DNA from: Pseudomonas siliginis
Lineage (GTDB): Bacteria; Pseudomonadota; Gammaproteobacteria; Pseudomonadales; Pseudomonadaceae
Length of the DNA stretch: 64,000 nucleotides
Direction: 5' to 3'
Assembly (NCBI RefSeq): GCF_019145195.1
Contig: NZ_JAHSTW010000004.1
Coordinates: 332,812-396,811 of the forward strand
The position numbers and the translations under genes were made by a program. Positions within the stretch are counted from its first letter, which is position 1. Each line of letters starts with the position of its first letter. This document shows, one piece after another, positions 7,992-17,149 of the stretch. Below the pieces are notes generated by a model. The model saw only the letters and a list, made by a program, of their open reading frames with translations. It was not told the origin of the DNA and ran no database searches.

Positions 7992-8447
7992 ATGAAAGCT
8001 CCGTGGAATTTCGCTCGATTCCTGCCGTTGGCCGGTCGCCTGCTGGCCCGTGGACGCCTGCCGACCCTGTTGTTTGCCGTGGCCAGCAAAGGCGCCGCGC
8101 AAGGCAATCGCTTGGGCAAACTCAAGGATGATCTGCGCTTGCTGCAGTCGCTGTGCCTGGCCTACTGGCGTGGCGAGTATCGTGCGATCAGTGCCAAGTC
8201 GCTGATCTCTGTCGTAGCTGGCCTGATGTATTTCCTCAGCCCGGTGGATGCCATTCCGGATTTCATTCCCATGTTCGGCATGCTCGATGACATCGCTGTC
8301 CTCGCCTGGTTGATGAAAACCCTCGATGACGAACTCAACGCCTTCCGCCTGTGGCGCAAACGCCAGCAGCCCGAAAAGCTGGCGGTGGTTGAACGCCTCC
8401 CTGATACCCCTGAACAATTGCAGCTGCAAGGCCCGAAAAAGCCCTGA
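7992..8447 (+). CDS. YkvA family protein (DUF1232)
   Basis: A 151-residue protein with the DUF1232 signature in the middle, YFLSPVDAIPDFIPMFGMLDD (about residues 78-98), where the PVDxIPD motif is the hallmark. It has one or two hydrophobic stretches around this motif and basic ends. The molecular function of YkvA proteins is not established. The gene is preceded by GGGAAG and by the paired DnaA boxes at 7948-7972, and stands as a single gene before the HTH operon. Confidence 0.85.
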   Translation: MKAPWNFARFLPLAGRLLARGRLPTLLFAVASKGAAQGNRLGKLKDDLRLLQSLCLAYWRGEYRAISAKSLISVVAGLMYFLSPVDAIPDFIPMFGMLDDIAVLAWLMKTLDDELNAFRLWRKRQQPEKLAVVERLPDTPEQLQLQGPKKP

Positions 8448-8559
8448 CTGATCAAGACTGCCTACAGATAGATACCACTCGCGACCTTAGCCGCTGTTAG
8501 GATTACACTTCTAGGGAAAAGTGCCGACTCGCTAAGTGGTGTTGTCCTACGGGGTAGTC

Positions 8560-8901
8560 ATGGATATTCAGATAATTGCACGCGATGGCGAACCCGAATA
8601 CGCGGTTCTGCCGTGGGCTCAATATCAGGCTCTACTGAAAGCAGCAGGGACCAACGCAACACCGGCGCAGCAGCCAGCAGCGCCGCTCGCCACCTCGCCG
8701 GAGCCGATTCTTCCGGGTCTGGATCAATTACGCAGTTTGCGCGAAGGGAAGGGCATCGCCATCGAGGCGCTGGCCCGCACGGTAGGCATCAGCCCGTCTT
8801 ACCTGGCCATGATCGAAAGTGGTGAGCGTCAGCCCGACGCCGCGATTCGCCGCAGCCTGGCCTGGGAACTGACGGTGCCGGGTTGGAGGGATGAATCGTG
8901 A
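8560..8901 (+). CDS. XRE-type helix-turn-helix regulator
   Basis: A 113-residue protein. The first 30 residues (MDIQIIARDGEPEYAVLPWA onward) resemble the short N-terminal strand-helix region of RelB/Phd-like antitoxins, and after a Pro/Ala-rich linker residues about 55-105 form a Cro/C1-type HTH (LRSLREGKGIAIEALARTVG, then SPSYLAMIESGER). The start at 8560 is chosen because MDIQI begins the conserved fold; the upstream in-frame ATG at 8536 would add eight residues. The stop overlaps the GTG of the next gene, so the three genes to 9677 form one operon. It is likely a local regulator, possibly autoregulatory. Confidence 0.75.
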   Translation: MDIQIIARDGEPEYAVLPWAQYQALLKAAGTNATPAQQPAAPLATSPEPILPGLDQLRSLREGKGIAIEALARTVGISPSYLAMIESGERQPDAAIRRSLAWELTVPGWRDES

Positions 8902-9269
8902 GCGTACGCATCAGCCGTCAACATTGGGACGGATTGCTGGGGGAATTGGACCAGGCGCGCCGTCAGCGCCATCTTCTGACCTATCGAGCCTTGCTTGAGC
9001 GTTTGCAGCTGCCGACACCGGCGATGCAGACACTGACGGCTGCGCTGGAGCATCTGGCCGCACTGGATGCCAAAGCCGAGCAGCCGTTGCGCAGTTCGCT
9101 GGTCATCAGTCAGGGCGCCAGTCGTTTGCCGCGTACCGGGTTCTTTGAATGTGTCGAGCGTCTGGGGCGCTTTTCCGGGCCGTCGGATGGCGTTGCGGCG
9201 GCGTCCTGGCATGCGTCGGAAGTGGTGCGCGTCTTCGAATACGAATACCCGGAATCGGCGGAGGCCTGA
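8898..9269 (+). CDS. Hypothetical protein in HTH-Sel1 operon
   Basis: A 123-residue soluble protein starting at a GTG that overlaps the stop of the HTH gene (GTGA). It is rich in helix-forming residues in its first half (LLGELDQARRQRHLLTYRAL) and has no signal peptide or membrane segment. The first half resembles a short DNA- or protein-binding helical bundle, but I do not recognise the family. It is followed with no gap by the Sel1-repeat gene, and the order HTH, this protein, Sel1 suggests one functional unit. Confidence 0.65.
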   Translation: MSVRISRQHWDGLLGELDQARRQRHLLTYRALLERLQLPTPAMQTLTAALEHLAALDAKAEQPLRSSLVISQGASRLPRTGFFECVERLGRFSGPSDGVAAASWHASEVVRVFEYEYPESAEA

Positions 9270-9677
9270 GTGTTTCTGCGCCTCAAGGCGCGGGCCGGTT
9301 ATTGGCTGGCCCGCAGGCTGTTTCGTTGGTCGTGGTTCGTTCGCCAGCCGCGTGGCTGGCGCTGGCTTGAAGGCCAGTTTGCGCGCATGGCCAACCTCGG
9401 CGATGTCGATGCTCAAAGCTTTTATGGGCACATTCTGACTTTTCGCGGCGTCGGGTTGGGCGCGCGTGAAGAAGGCGTGCGTATGCTGCGTCTGGCGGCG
9501 TTGGCCGGCGACGGTAAAGCCGCTTATCAAGTCGGCGTGATCAGCCTCGCCGGTACGCCGAGCAAGGCGCCGGATCCCGTTGAGGCCGCTCGTTGGTGGA
9601 GCATGGCCGCCAAGGCGGGCCACCCGTTGGCCGAGCTGAAGCTGCAACAGCTGAAGGCTGGTGATTCAACGCAGTAA
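9270..9677 (+). CDS. Sel1-repeat (TPR-like) protein
   Basis: A 135-residue protein starting at the GTG directly after the preceding stop. Residues about 45-130 contain two to three Sel1-like repeats, seen in GDVDAQSFYGHIL, AALAGDGKAAYQVGVISL and EAARWWSMAAKAGHPLAEL, each with the A-x-G-x-x-x-A pattern. The N-terminal 40 residues are basic and aromatic and could bind membrane or nucleic acid. Sel1 proteins are adaptor scaffolds. A 16-base-pair hairpin terminates the operon downstream. Confidence 0.8.
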   Translation: MFLRLKARAGYWLARRLFRWSWFVRQPRGWRWLEGQFARMANLGDVDAQSFYGHILTFRGVGLGAREEGVRMLRLAALAGDGKAAYQVGVISLAGTPSKAPDPVEAARWWSMAAKAGHPLAELKLQQLKAGDSTQ

Positions 9678-9697
9678 TTCCATGTATGTCTTCTAAG

Positions 9698-9733
9698 TAA
9701 ACGCGGCGTGAGGTTTTCCTCACGCCGCGTTTA
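9698..9733 (+). terminator. Terminator hairpin after the HTH-Sel1 operon
   Basis: A perfect 16-base inverted repeat (9698-9713 with 9718-9733) closing a TTTT loop. It lacks a long T-run on the plus strand. Confidence 0.65.
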
Positions 9734-9869
9734 CGTTTCTGCCTGCACGTTTTTCGATTGACGCTGGATTGCAGATTAGTCCTACATCCTTTGCCTACTC
9801 GCCTGACTTCTTTCCTCTTTGATCCCCCGCACAGTTCCCGCGACTAATTTCTTGCGCGAGGGACCGCTC

Positions 9870-9917
9870 ATGCTTCAGCCCGTTTTTCAGTCCACCTTGT
9901 TTGCTCGCGTGTGTTGA
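9870..9917 (+). CDS. Possible 15-codon leader peptide coupled to the Rhs gene
   Basis: ATG at 9870 follows a strong GAGGGA site (9858-9863) with a 6-base spacer and opens a frame of 15 codons, MLQPVFQSTLFARVC, ending in a TGA that overlaps the ATG of the Rhs frame (TGATG, 9915-9919). The Rhs gene has no ribosome site of its own, so translation may depend on this short frame. Either it is a true leader or it is the displaced N-terminus of the Rhs protein after an old frameshift. Confidence 0.4.
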   Translation: MLQPVFQSTLFARVC

Positions 9918-12900
9918 TGGAAGCCATCGCGCGCATCGAGCAGGAACTCGACAGCTTTCCGCAAACCCTCAGCCTCTACCGCAAACAGCTTGATCATTGG
10001 CTCAGTCGCAGGGCGGACCAGATCAGCGAGGCAACAGACCTGCCATCGCTGGTGGGTATGGAGCGGATCATCCGCTTCGGCGATCGCAGCACGGCGGTCA
10101 GCAGCAGCGACGACGGCTTTTCCTCCAGCGTCGTCCAGTGCCCGCAGGGCGGGCTGATGCAAATCGAGAGCAAATTCGAATCGGTCTACGACATCCCGCT
10201 GGGCAACATTTCCGTCGATGTGGTCGACGTGGATAGCGGCAAGACCACGCCGGTCACCCTTGATCAGCAGGGCAAGGCTGAATTCAGAGGCGAAGAGGGC
10301 AAGTTCTACCGCGTGCATGTTCATGGCGCGGTCACCTCCAATCAAGTCGCCGAGCTGTTCGATTCCTATGACGGCTTGACCGGCGAACTGGAACGTTGGC
10401 TGCGTAGCGAGTGGCAAGGTTTCAAGCCGCAGTGGTCACAGTCGGTGGCGATAGCGGCCAGCAACGGCATGCTCGCCGGCAGTTGGGCCGCCATCGAAGG
10501 GGTATGGGACAGCCTCGGTCTGCTCTCGGAAATTCTTCAGGACCCCGGCAAGTTTGCCGAGCGTTTGGGCAGTGGCGCGGCTGAGCTGATCGAGCTGGCA
10601 CAGACTGCGCCGGACCTCATGGAAAAGCTGCAGCTGCTGGTCAGTGACGAAGCGGCGATGTGCTTGCTGCTGCGGTCGGCAAGCCTGTGGCTGGACATGC
10701 TGCCGCCCAGCGAGATTGCCGGCAAATCTGCTGAAGTGGCGTCGATGATGATCGTGCAACTGATCATCGATGTGCTGATCAGCGTGGTGCTGACGTTTGT
10801 CGGAGCGGGGGCGGGGATCGCTTATCTGACGCTGCGTCTGGCTGACCGCGCAACGCAGCTGTTCAACGTCGCCAAGCGTCTGGTCAAGGCGCTGTTCAGC
10901 ATCGTCAACGCCTTTATTGAATACGTCGACCGCTACAAAGCCGTTGCCGCGCGCGGCATCGCCGCCGGGGTGAAAAAGGGCCGGATGCAATTGCGCTGGG
11001 ATGCCAAGCGCAACGCCATGTTGAAGAAAGACGAGCCCCACGACGACGCCCCCGACCAGGCGAAAAACCCCAACGGCGATGCCGCCGACTGCGTCCCCAA
11101 TACCTGCAAAAACGGCTGCCCGGTGTCGATGGTCACCGGCGAAGAACTGCTGACCCTGACCGACGCGGTGCTCGACGGCGTGCTGCCCTTCGAGTTCACC
11201 CGCTTGTACCGCAGCAGCGCGGTCGAGATCGACATCGGCCTGGGTTTCGGCTGGAGCCATACGCTCGCGCATCGCCTGTCCTTCGACGGCGATGGCGTGA
11301 TCTGGATCGACCACGAGAACCGCCGCACTCGTTTTCCCCTGCCCAACGTCGCGCGCCCAGCGATTCACAACAGCCTGTCGCGGGCGGCGATCTTTCTCGG
11401 TGATGAGCCGGAAGAGTTGATTCTGGCTCTGGCCGGCGACAGCGCGCGGTTCTATCACTTTCGCGCCGGCCGGCTGACGGCGATCAGCGATGTCTACGGC
11501 AATCGTCTGACCCTGCAACGCGATCGCTCCGACCGCATTCAGCGTCTGGACAACGGCGCCGGCCGCGCCTTGCTGTTGCGCTATGACCGCGCGCAGCTGG
11601 TGGCGATCGATTATCAGGTGTTCGTTCAAGGCGAGTGGACCACCGAGCAAAATCTTGCCACCTACAGCTTCGATGCCCGGCAACGCCTGCTGGTCGCGAC
11701 CAACGCGGTCGGCGACAGCGAGCGCTACGACTACGACGACCACCACGTCATCCTCCAGCGCCAGTTGACCGGCGGCGCGAGCTTCTTCTGGGAGTGGCAG
11801 CGCGAGGGCAAAGCGGCGCGCTGCGTGCGCCACTGGGCGTCGTTCTCCCAGATGAACACCCGTTACGTCTGGAACGATGACGACACCAGCGTGACCGTGC
11901 ATTACGTCGACGGCACCGAAGAAGTCTACGTCCACGACGAGCGCGCGCGGCTGGTGCGCCAGGTTGCGGCCGATGGTGGTGAGCAGCTCAAGGCCTATGA
12001 CCAGCAGGGCCGGTTGATCGCCGAGCAGGATGCGTTGGGCGCGGTTACCGAATACCGCTACGACGAGGTCGGACGGCTGATCGCGCTGATTCCGCCGGAC
12101 GATGCACCAACGTCCTACGAGTACCGCAACGGTTTTCTCTACAAGCGTTGCCGTGGTGATGCGGTGTGGATCTACCGGCGCAACGCTGAAGGCGCCGTCA
12201 CCGAAGCGGTCGATCCCGGCGGCCAGGTCACCCATTACTACTACAACCTGCGCGGGCAGTTGTTGTCGCTGCGTTATCCGGACGGCAGCCGCCACCGCTG
12301 GGTGTGGAACGAGCTGGGTCAGCTCATCGAAGAAACCCTGCCCGATGGCGGCGTGCGGCGCTTTTCCTACGATGCGCTGGGACGGCGGATTACCACCCAG
12401 GACGAATTTGGTGTCGTCAGTCGTCAGCAGTGGGACGCCGCCGGCCGACTGATCCTGACGACTTCTCCTACGGGCAGCACGCGCGCCTACAGCTACGGCG
12501 CCTACGGCCAGATCACCGCCGAACGCGATGAACTGGGGCGCATTACCCGCTACGAATATGACGACGACCTGCACCTGGTCTCGCGGCGGATCAATCCTGA
12601 CGGCACCCGCGTGCAGTATCGCTATGACCATGCGCGGCTGTTGCTGACCGAGATTGAAAATGAATCGGGCGAAAAATACCGACTGGATTACACGCCGACC
12701 GGATTGATCCGACAGGAAATCGGGTTTGATGGACGCCGGACTGCCTATGCCTATGATCTCAATGGGCATCTGCTGGAAAAGACCGAGTTCGGCGAGCAGG
12801 GTTTATCGCTGGTCACCCGGTACGAGCGCGACGCGGCTGGAAGGTTGCGAATCAAAACCCTGCCCGATGGCGCCAAGATCCGCTACGACTACGACCGCTT

Positions 12901-14701
12901 CGGGCGCTTGGTTGCCGTTGATGACGGGCAGAACCATCCACTGGCCTTCGAGTACGACCGTCAGGACCGGCTGATCACCGAGCATCAGGGCTGGGGCACT
13001 CTGCGTTACGCCTATGACGCCTGCGGCCAGCTCAAACGCCTGCGCCTGCCGGATAACAGCAAGCTCGATTATCACTACGCCAAGGGCGGTGCGCTGTCAG
13101 CCATCGACCTCAATGGCACGCCACTCACGCGCCACGTCTACCAGTCCGGTCGCGAACAGCAACGCCAGCAAGGCTTGCTGCTCAGCGAATACTCCTACGA
13201 CGATCAGGGCCGCTTGCTTGCCCACGCTGTAGGTCATCGCCACGCTTCGCTGTACCGCCGCGATTATGCCTACAGCGCCAACGGCAATCTCGAGCACATT
13301 GCCGACAGCCGCCACGGCCAGCGCACCTATGGCTACGACGCCCTCGACCGGTTGATCCGCGTACGTCACTCACGCGACGAACTGCCCGAATCCTTCGCCC
13401 ACGACCCGGCCGGCAACCTGCTGATGCAGGACCGCCCCGGCCCTGCGCAGATCAAGGGCAATCGCCTGCTGATGCAGGGTGACCGCCATTACGACTACGA
13501 CGCCTTCGGCAACCTGATCCGCGAACGCCGTGGCCACGGCCAGACCCTGGTCACCGAATACCGCTACGACTGCCAGCACCGCCTGATCGGCCTGACCCGC
13601 CCGGACGGCCAGACCGCCACTTATCAATACGACGCCTTCGGCCGGCGCATCCGCAAAACCGTCGACGGCGCCGTCACTGAATTCTTCTGGCAAGGCGAAC
13701 ACCTCGTCGCCGAAAGCAGCGCCAGCCAATACCGCAGCTTCCTTTACGAACCCGGCACCTTCCGCCCACTGGCGATGCTCGACGGCAAAGGCCCGAAAAA
13801 AGCCTGCCCGTTCTACTACCAACTCGACCACCTCGGCACCCCGCAGGAACTCACCGACTACAGCGGCGAAATCGTCTGGTCCGCGCAATACGACGCCTAC
13901 GGCAAAGTCGCCGCTGTGACCTTGGCCGGCGAAGACTACCTCGACCAACCGCTGCGGTTTCAGGGGCAGTATTTCGATGTTGAAAGTGGGCTGCACTACA
14001 ACCGCCATCGGTATTACGACCCGAGGCTAGGGCGGTATCTGACGCCGGACCCGGTGAAGCTCGCGGGTGGGTTGAATCAGTACCAGTACGTGCCGAATCC
14101 GACGGGGTGGGTGGATCCGTTGGGGTTGAGTTGCATTTGTCCACCGTCAGCGCCGCGACGTCCTATGCGGTACGAGGCTGGTCGCGTGGTCGTCGAAGAG
14201 GGAGCGCCCCCGCTGCCAAAGATGACGGCGCAGGAACGACGGGCGAGGATTGATGAAGTGGCTGAGGAGAATGCGAAACGGCGTGTGAGTGAGTATGAAG
14301 AACTTTATGACATGCACACTGTGAAAAAACATAGTTCGGAAATTCCCGATCGGGCACTAAAACAGCGAGCTATCAACGGCGCTGATCCTCACACAGGTGT
14401 CGTTCCGAGGCCTCCCAGAGGAAATCCAAGTTCACAATTTCACAACTGGCGAATGCATTTGGGGGCATTAAACAAGGCGATGACAAGGAATAAAAATGGC
14501 TTGATCATGCATACGGGTGACGATCAGCATGATACTCCGATAGTTAGGTTGGAATTGCCTGGAGCAGGGCGAGGGTACAAACCGAATAGGCGGGATTCGC
14601 AAAATCCGGTTTTGAATGAAGACATGAACTGGTTTGAAGTTAAGTTTGATAAGACAAATACGCAAGAACCATTTACGGGCTTTCCTTCGGAGAAAAAATA
14701 A
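9917..14701 (+). CDS. Rhs-repeat polymorphic toxin
   Basis: About 1594 residues. The N-terminal 400 residues include two hydrophobic segments (around residues 280-310) and a conserved DUF6531-like start of the Rhs shell (PFEFTRLYRSS). Dozens of YD repeats (for example YDEVGRL, YDALGRR, YDAFGNL) follow. The core ends in the canonical RHRYYDPRLGRYLTPDP block and DPLGL at about 1400, after which the protein is cleaved in known Rhs effectors. The roughly 190-residue tip is more A+T-rich than the shell and holds HTVKKHSSEIPDRALKQR, SQFHNW and a C-terminal EPFTGFP, a pattern I read as similar to the RNase A-like CdiA toxin family. An immunity gene follows with a TAATG overlap. No VgrG or PAAR gene is seen here, so the delivery route is not shown. 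The ATG at 9917 is preferred over GTG at 9911 because of the TGATG coupling. Confidence 0.9.
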   Translation: MEAIARIEQELDSFPQTLSLYRKQLDHWLSRRADQISEATDLPSLVGMERIIRFGDRSTAVSSSDDGFSSSVVQCPQGGLMQIESKFESVYDIPLGNISVDVVDVDSGKTTPVTLDQQGKAEFRGEEGKFYRVHVHGAVTSNQVAELFDSYDGLTGELERWLRSEWQGFKPQWSQSVAIAASNGMLAGSWAAIEGVWDSLGLLSEILQDPGKFAERLGSGAAELIELAQTAPDLMEKLQLLVSDEAAMCLLLRSASLWLDMLPPSEIAGKSAEVASMMIVQLIIDVLISVVLTFVGAGAGIAYLTLRLADRATQLFNVAKRLVKALFSIVNAFIEYVDRYKAVAARGIAAGVKKGRMQLRWDAKRNAMLKKDEPHDDAPDQAKNPNGDAADCVPNTCKNGCPVSMVTGEELLTLTDAVLDGVLPFEFTRLYRSSAVEIDIGLGFGWSHTLAHRLSFDGDGVIWIDHENRRTRFPLPNVARPAIHNSLSRAAIFLGDEPEELILALAGDSARFYHFRAGRLTAISDVYGNRLTLQRDRSDRIQRLDNGAGRALLLRYDRAQLVAIDYQVFVQGEWTTEQNLATYSFDARQRLLVATNAVGDSERYDYDDHHVILQRQLTGGASFFWEWQREGKAARCVRHWASFSQMNTRYVWNDDDTSVTVHYVDGTEEVYVHDERARLVRQVAADGGEQLKAYDQQGRLIAEQDALGAVTEYRYDEVGRLIALIPPDDAPTSYEYRNGFLYKRCRGDAVWIYRRNAEGAVTEAVDPGGQVTHYYYNLRGQLLSLRYPDGSRHRWVWNELGQLIEETLPDGGVRRFSYDALGRRITTQDEFGVVSRQQWDAAGRLILTTSPTGSTRAYSYGAYGQITAERDELGRITRYEYDDDLHLVSRRINPDGTRVQYRYDHARLLLTEIENESGEKYRLDYTPTGLIRQEIGFDGRRTAYAYDLNGHLLEKTEFGEQGLSLVTRYERDAAGRLRIKTLPDGAKIRYDYDRFGRLVAVDDGQNHPLAFEYDRQDRLITEHQGWGTLRYAYDACGQLKRLRLPDNSKLDYHYAKGGALSAIDLNGTPLTRHVYQSGREQQRQQGLLLSEYSYDDQGRLLAHAVGHRHASLYRRDYAYSANGNLEHIADSRHGQRTYGYDALDRLIRVRHSRDELPESFAHDPAGNLLMQDRPGPAQIKGNRLLMQGDRHYDYDAFGNLIRERRGHGQTLVTEYRYDCQHRLIGLTRPDGQTATYQYDAFGRRIRKTVDGAVTEFFWQGEHLVAESSASQYRSFLYEPGTFRPLAMLDGKGPKKACPFYYQLDHLGTPQELTDYSGEIVWSAQYDAYGKVAAVTLAGEDYLDQPLRFQGQYFDVESGLHYNRHRYYDPRLGRYLTPDPVKLAGGLNQYQYVPNPTGWVDPLGLSCICPPSAPRRPMRYEAGRVVVEEGAPPLPKMTAQERRARIDEVAEENAKRRVSEYEELYDMHTVKKHSSEIPDRALKQRAINGADPHTGVVPRPPRGNPSSQFHNWRMHLGALNKAMTRNKNGLIMHTGDDQHDTPIVRLELPGAGRGYKPNRRDSQNPVLNEDMNWFEVKFDKTNTQEPFTGFPSEKK

Positions 14702-15117
14702 TGTTGAAACATCCGTATTTAGATAGGCCTTTCAATCCAAGATTTAGCTGGTTTATTGGCGTATTTGATGTTTATGATCAAGAAGAGACCCGAGGTCTAG
14801 AACTCGGCGTATATAATCCGAATATACCTACTGACAGGGAAAATCTTATACGGAGGTATTGTCTAAAACTGCCGTATCTTTCGTATAGGCATAAGTTGGT
14901 TCTATTTGAAGCCTTAGAGTCAGCGTTAGATGATTCAAGCTACGATTTCAGTAGCTTATTTGATATTGATGAGTGCGAAACTTCCAGTTGGCCTAGGGGG
15001 GAGTGGTATTCGTTAAATAGTCCGCGTAGCTTTTTTGAAGAAGTTTATCGCTTGGCGAAAGAGGTCTGGAGGGAAGACCTTGAGAAGGCTGCTGGTGAGG
15101 ATAGATCTACATGGTGA
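14701..15117 (+). CDS. Putative immunity protein of the Rhs toxin
   Basis: A 138-residue acidic soluble protein whose ATG overlaps the TAA of the Rhs gene. It has no recognisable family, but its position directly behind a polymorphic toxin tip, its size, its low G+C relative to the shell and its lack of export signals all fit a cognate immunity protein. Its C-terminal part is helical and charged (EEVYRLAKEVWREDLEKAAG). It would bind and neutralise the toxin tip in the cytoplasm. Confidence 0.75.
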   Translation: MLKHPYLDRPFNPRFSWFIGVFDVYDQEETRGLELGVYNPNIPTDRENLIRRYCLKLPYLSYRHKLVLFEALESALDDSSYDFSSLFDIDECETSSWPRGEWYSLNSPRSFFEEVYRLAKEVWREDLEKAAGEDRSTW

Positions 15118-15240
15118 GGACGATATCTCAATAAAATGATCATTATTTTCTTTGCTAGTTGAACTGATATTAAAGCCAGCAATTAGTTGCGTCGGCTTGC
15201 CTTCGTTGCAGCCCTGCTCCCACAGGGATCTTGTCGATAT

Positions 15241-17031
15241 TCAGCGTTGTTCAATTAGATGCGGCAAATGGAGGTCGGGCGCGATGAGGCTATCAATCAA
15301 ATAAACACTAAACCCCACAACCCCCTTCGCATGATGCTTAGCCTGCGAAGCCATCTCCGCAAGCTGGCTGGCATCAAGCGTTGCACAAGCTTCAGGTCGC
15401 AAATGCACCACCCCGATCGATAACGACAACAACGCAAACTCCTGCCGCACACCCTGGCGATTCGGCGCAATAAAACACCCCGCCTCAAGGTGTTCAGGCC
15501 GATAGAAGCGGCGGCATTGGCTTTGGAAATCGTCGAGCAGTTGGTTGAGGCGTTTGCGCCAGTCTTCGGGGCCGAGGACGAGGAGGAAGTCGTCGCCGCC
15601 GATGTGGCCGACGAAGTCGCGGGTGGGGTCGATGCGTTCGTTGAGGCATTGGGCGAGACAGAGCAGGACTTCGTCGCCTCGGCCGTAGCCGTAGATGTCG
15701 TTGAAGGGTTTGAAGCTGTCGATGTCGACGTAGCAGATGATCGACTCGCGGGCCTGTTGCAGCAGGCGCGTGAGGCATTGCTGGATCGGTACGTTGCCCG
15801 GTAGCAGGGTGAGGGGATTGGCGTAGCGCGCCTGCTGGATTTTCAGTTCGGTGATCAGTTTCAGCACGTCGATGACCCGGCCGAGGCCGAGGTAACTGCC
15901 GTTGAGGGTGATGATGAAGTCTTCTTCGATGCGCTGGCGGGCGCGGCTGGTGATCAGGCGGCTGACTTGCTGCAGTGACTGGCTGATTTCCACGGCGAGG
16001 AAATCATCGTTCATCAGGCGGCTGATCGGTTTGCGCGCGAACAGATCGGTGGCAAACGGTTTGAGCAGTGCGTCCGACAGCGAGTGGCGATGGACGATGC
16101 CGCAGGGCTGGCCTTGTTCGTCGAGCACCGCGAGCGAATTGAGGTTGGCCTGGCGGCGAAAGGCTTCCAGTACCGTCGCGGTGGGCGTATCGCGTTGCAC
16201 GGCGGGCTGGTCGTTGAGCAGGGCGCTGAGGTCGCTGCCTTCTTCATTCAGCGCGACGGCGCTGCTGTCGTGTTTGGGCATCAACGCGCGAGCGTCGCGG
16301 GACGGATGTTCCTGAGGGCGGCCGAGCAGGTAGCCTTGCACCAGGTCGACGCCCATTTCAGTCAGCACCGCGAGTTCTTCCGGTAGCTCGATGCCCTCGG
16401 CGATGACTTGCGCGCGCGAGGCTTTGGCGATTTGCAGAATCGAACCGACAAACTCTCTTTTCAACGCATCCTGATGAATGCCATCAATGAAGTGCCGGTC
16501 GATCTTCACGTAATCCGGACGCAATTCCGACCACAGGCGCAGGCTCGAATACCCCGCGCCCAAGTCGTCCAGCGCAATGGAAAAACCCATCGCCCGGTAG
16601 TGATGCAGGGCGGTTTGCAGCAACTGGAAGTCATCGATCGGCGTCTGCTCGGTGAGCTCGATCACCACTTGGCTCGGCGCAATGCCCAAGTCCTGCAGCA
16701 GTTGCAACGTACGCCCGGGTTGGTGCGCGGCTTCGAGCAAGGATTCTGGAGACACGTTAAGGAACAGCTTGCCCGGCAGTTGCTGTTCGTTGAAGCGGCG
16801 GCAGGCGCTTTGTCGGCAGGCGATTTCCAGTTCACTCAATCGACCAGCCTGTCGCGCTACGGCGAACAGGGCAATCGGCGAGTGAAGAGGGCTGTTGGAC
16901 GGCCCACGGGTCAGGGCTTCGTAGCCGAGAATGCGGCGTTCGGAGAGACAGATGATCGGCTGGAACAGGCTGTGTAAACCGCTTTGAGTCAGGATCGAGC
17001 TCAAGGCGCTCAGCTGTTCGGTCGTGGTCAT
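15241..17031 (-). CDS. EAL-CBS-GGDEF cyclic di-GMP protein
   Basis: A 596-residue cytoplasmic protein with three parts. An N-terminal EAL phosphodiesterase domain (about 15-250) retains YEALTR (38-40 EAL), NVSPESL, ELTEQT, DDLGAGYSS, KIDRHF and AEGIE, so the catalytic residues look complete. A pair of CBS-like repeats follows (about 275-400). A C-terminal GGDEF domain (about 410-580) carries GGDDF at 478-482 instead of GGDEF, which may reduce or abolish cyclase activity. It probably hydrolyses c-di-GMP, with CBS domains and the altered GGDEF as sensors. The gene stands alone; its start at 17031 lies close to the prc terminator at 17048. Confidence 0.92.
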   Translation of the reverse strand: MTTTEQLSALSSILTQSGLHSLFQPIICLSERRILGYEALTRGPSNSPLHSPIALFAVARQAGRLSELEIACRQSACRRFNEQQLPGKLFLNVSPESLLEAAHQPGRTLQLLQDLGIAPSQVVIELTEQTPIDDFQLLQTALHHYRAMGFSIALDDLGAGYSSLRLWSELRPDYVKIDRHFIDGIHQDALKREFVGSILQIAKASRAQVIAEGIELPEELAVLTEMGVDLVQGYLLGRPQEHPSRDARALMPKHDSSAVALNEEGSDLSALLNDQPAVQRDTPTATVLEAFRRQANLNSLAVLDEQGQPCGIVHRHSLSDALLKPFATDLFARKPISRLMNDDFLAVEISQSLQQVSRLITSRARQRIEEDFIITLNGSYLGLGRVIDVLKLITELKIQQARYANPLTLLPGNVPIQQCLTRLLQQARESIICYVDIDSFKPFNDIYGYGRGDEVLLCLAQCLNERIDPTRDFVGHIGGDDFLLVLGPEDWRKRLNQLLDDFQSQCRRFYRPEHLEAGCFIAPNRQGVRQEFALLSLSIGVVHLRPEACATLDASQLAEMASQAKHHAKGVVGFSVYLIDSLIAPDLHLPHLIEQR

Positions 17032-17047
17032 GGCAGTCTCTGGCGAT

Positions 17048-17084
17048 AAAAAAAGGACCGGGAGCGCTTGCTCCCGGTCCTTTA
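17048..17084 (-). terminator. Rho-independent terminator of prc
   Basis: On the minus strand GGACCGGGAGC / GCTCCCGGTCC with a four-base loop and a run of seven Ts, 65 bases after the prc stop. Confidence 0.9.
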
Positions 17085-17149
17085 TTGCACGACAGAATGA
17101 TGACTGTTTGATGACGATCCGGGGATCGTCAGCACTAAATTGCCATCAC

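Noticed and set aside
10436..12769. A 777-codon open frame antisense to the Rhs gene
   Set aside because: It is a shadow of the high-GC repeat-rich Rhs coding strand, has no ribosome site or recognisable domain, and the sense frame is clearly coding.
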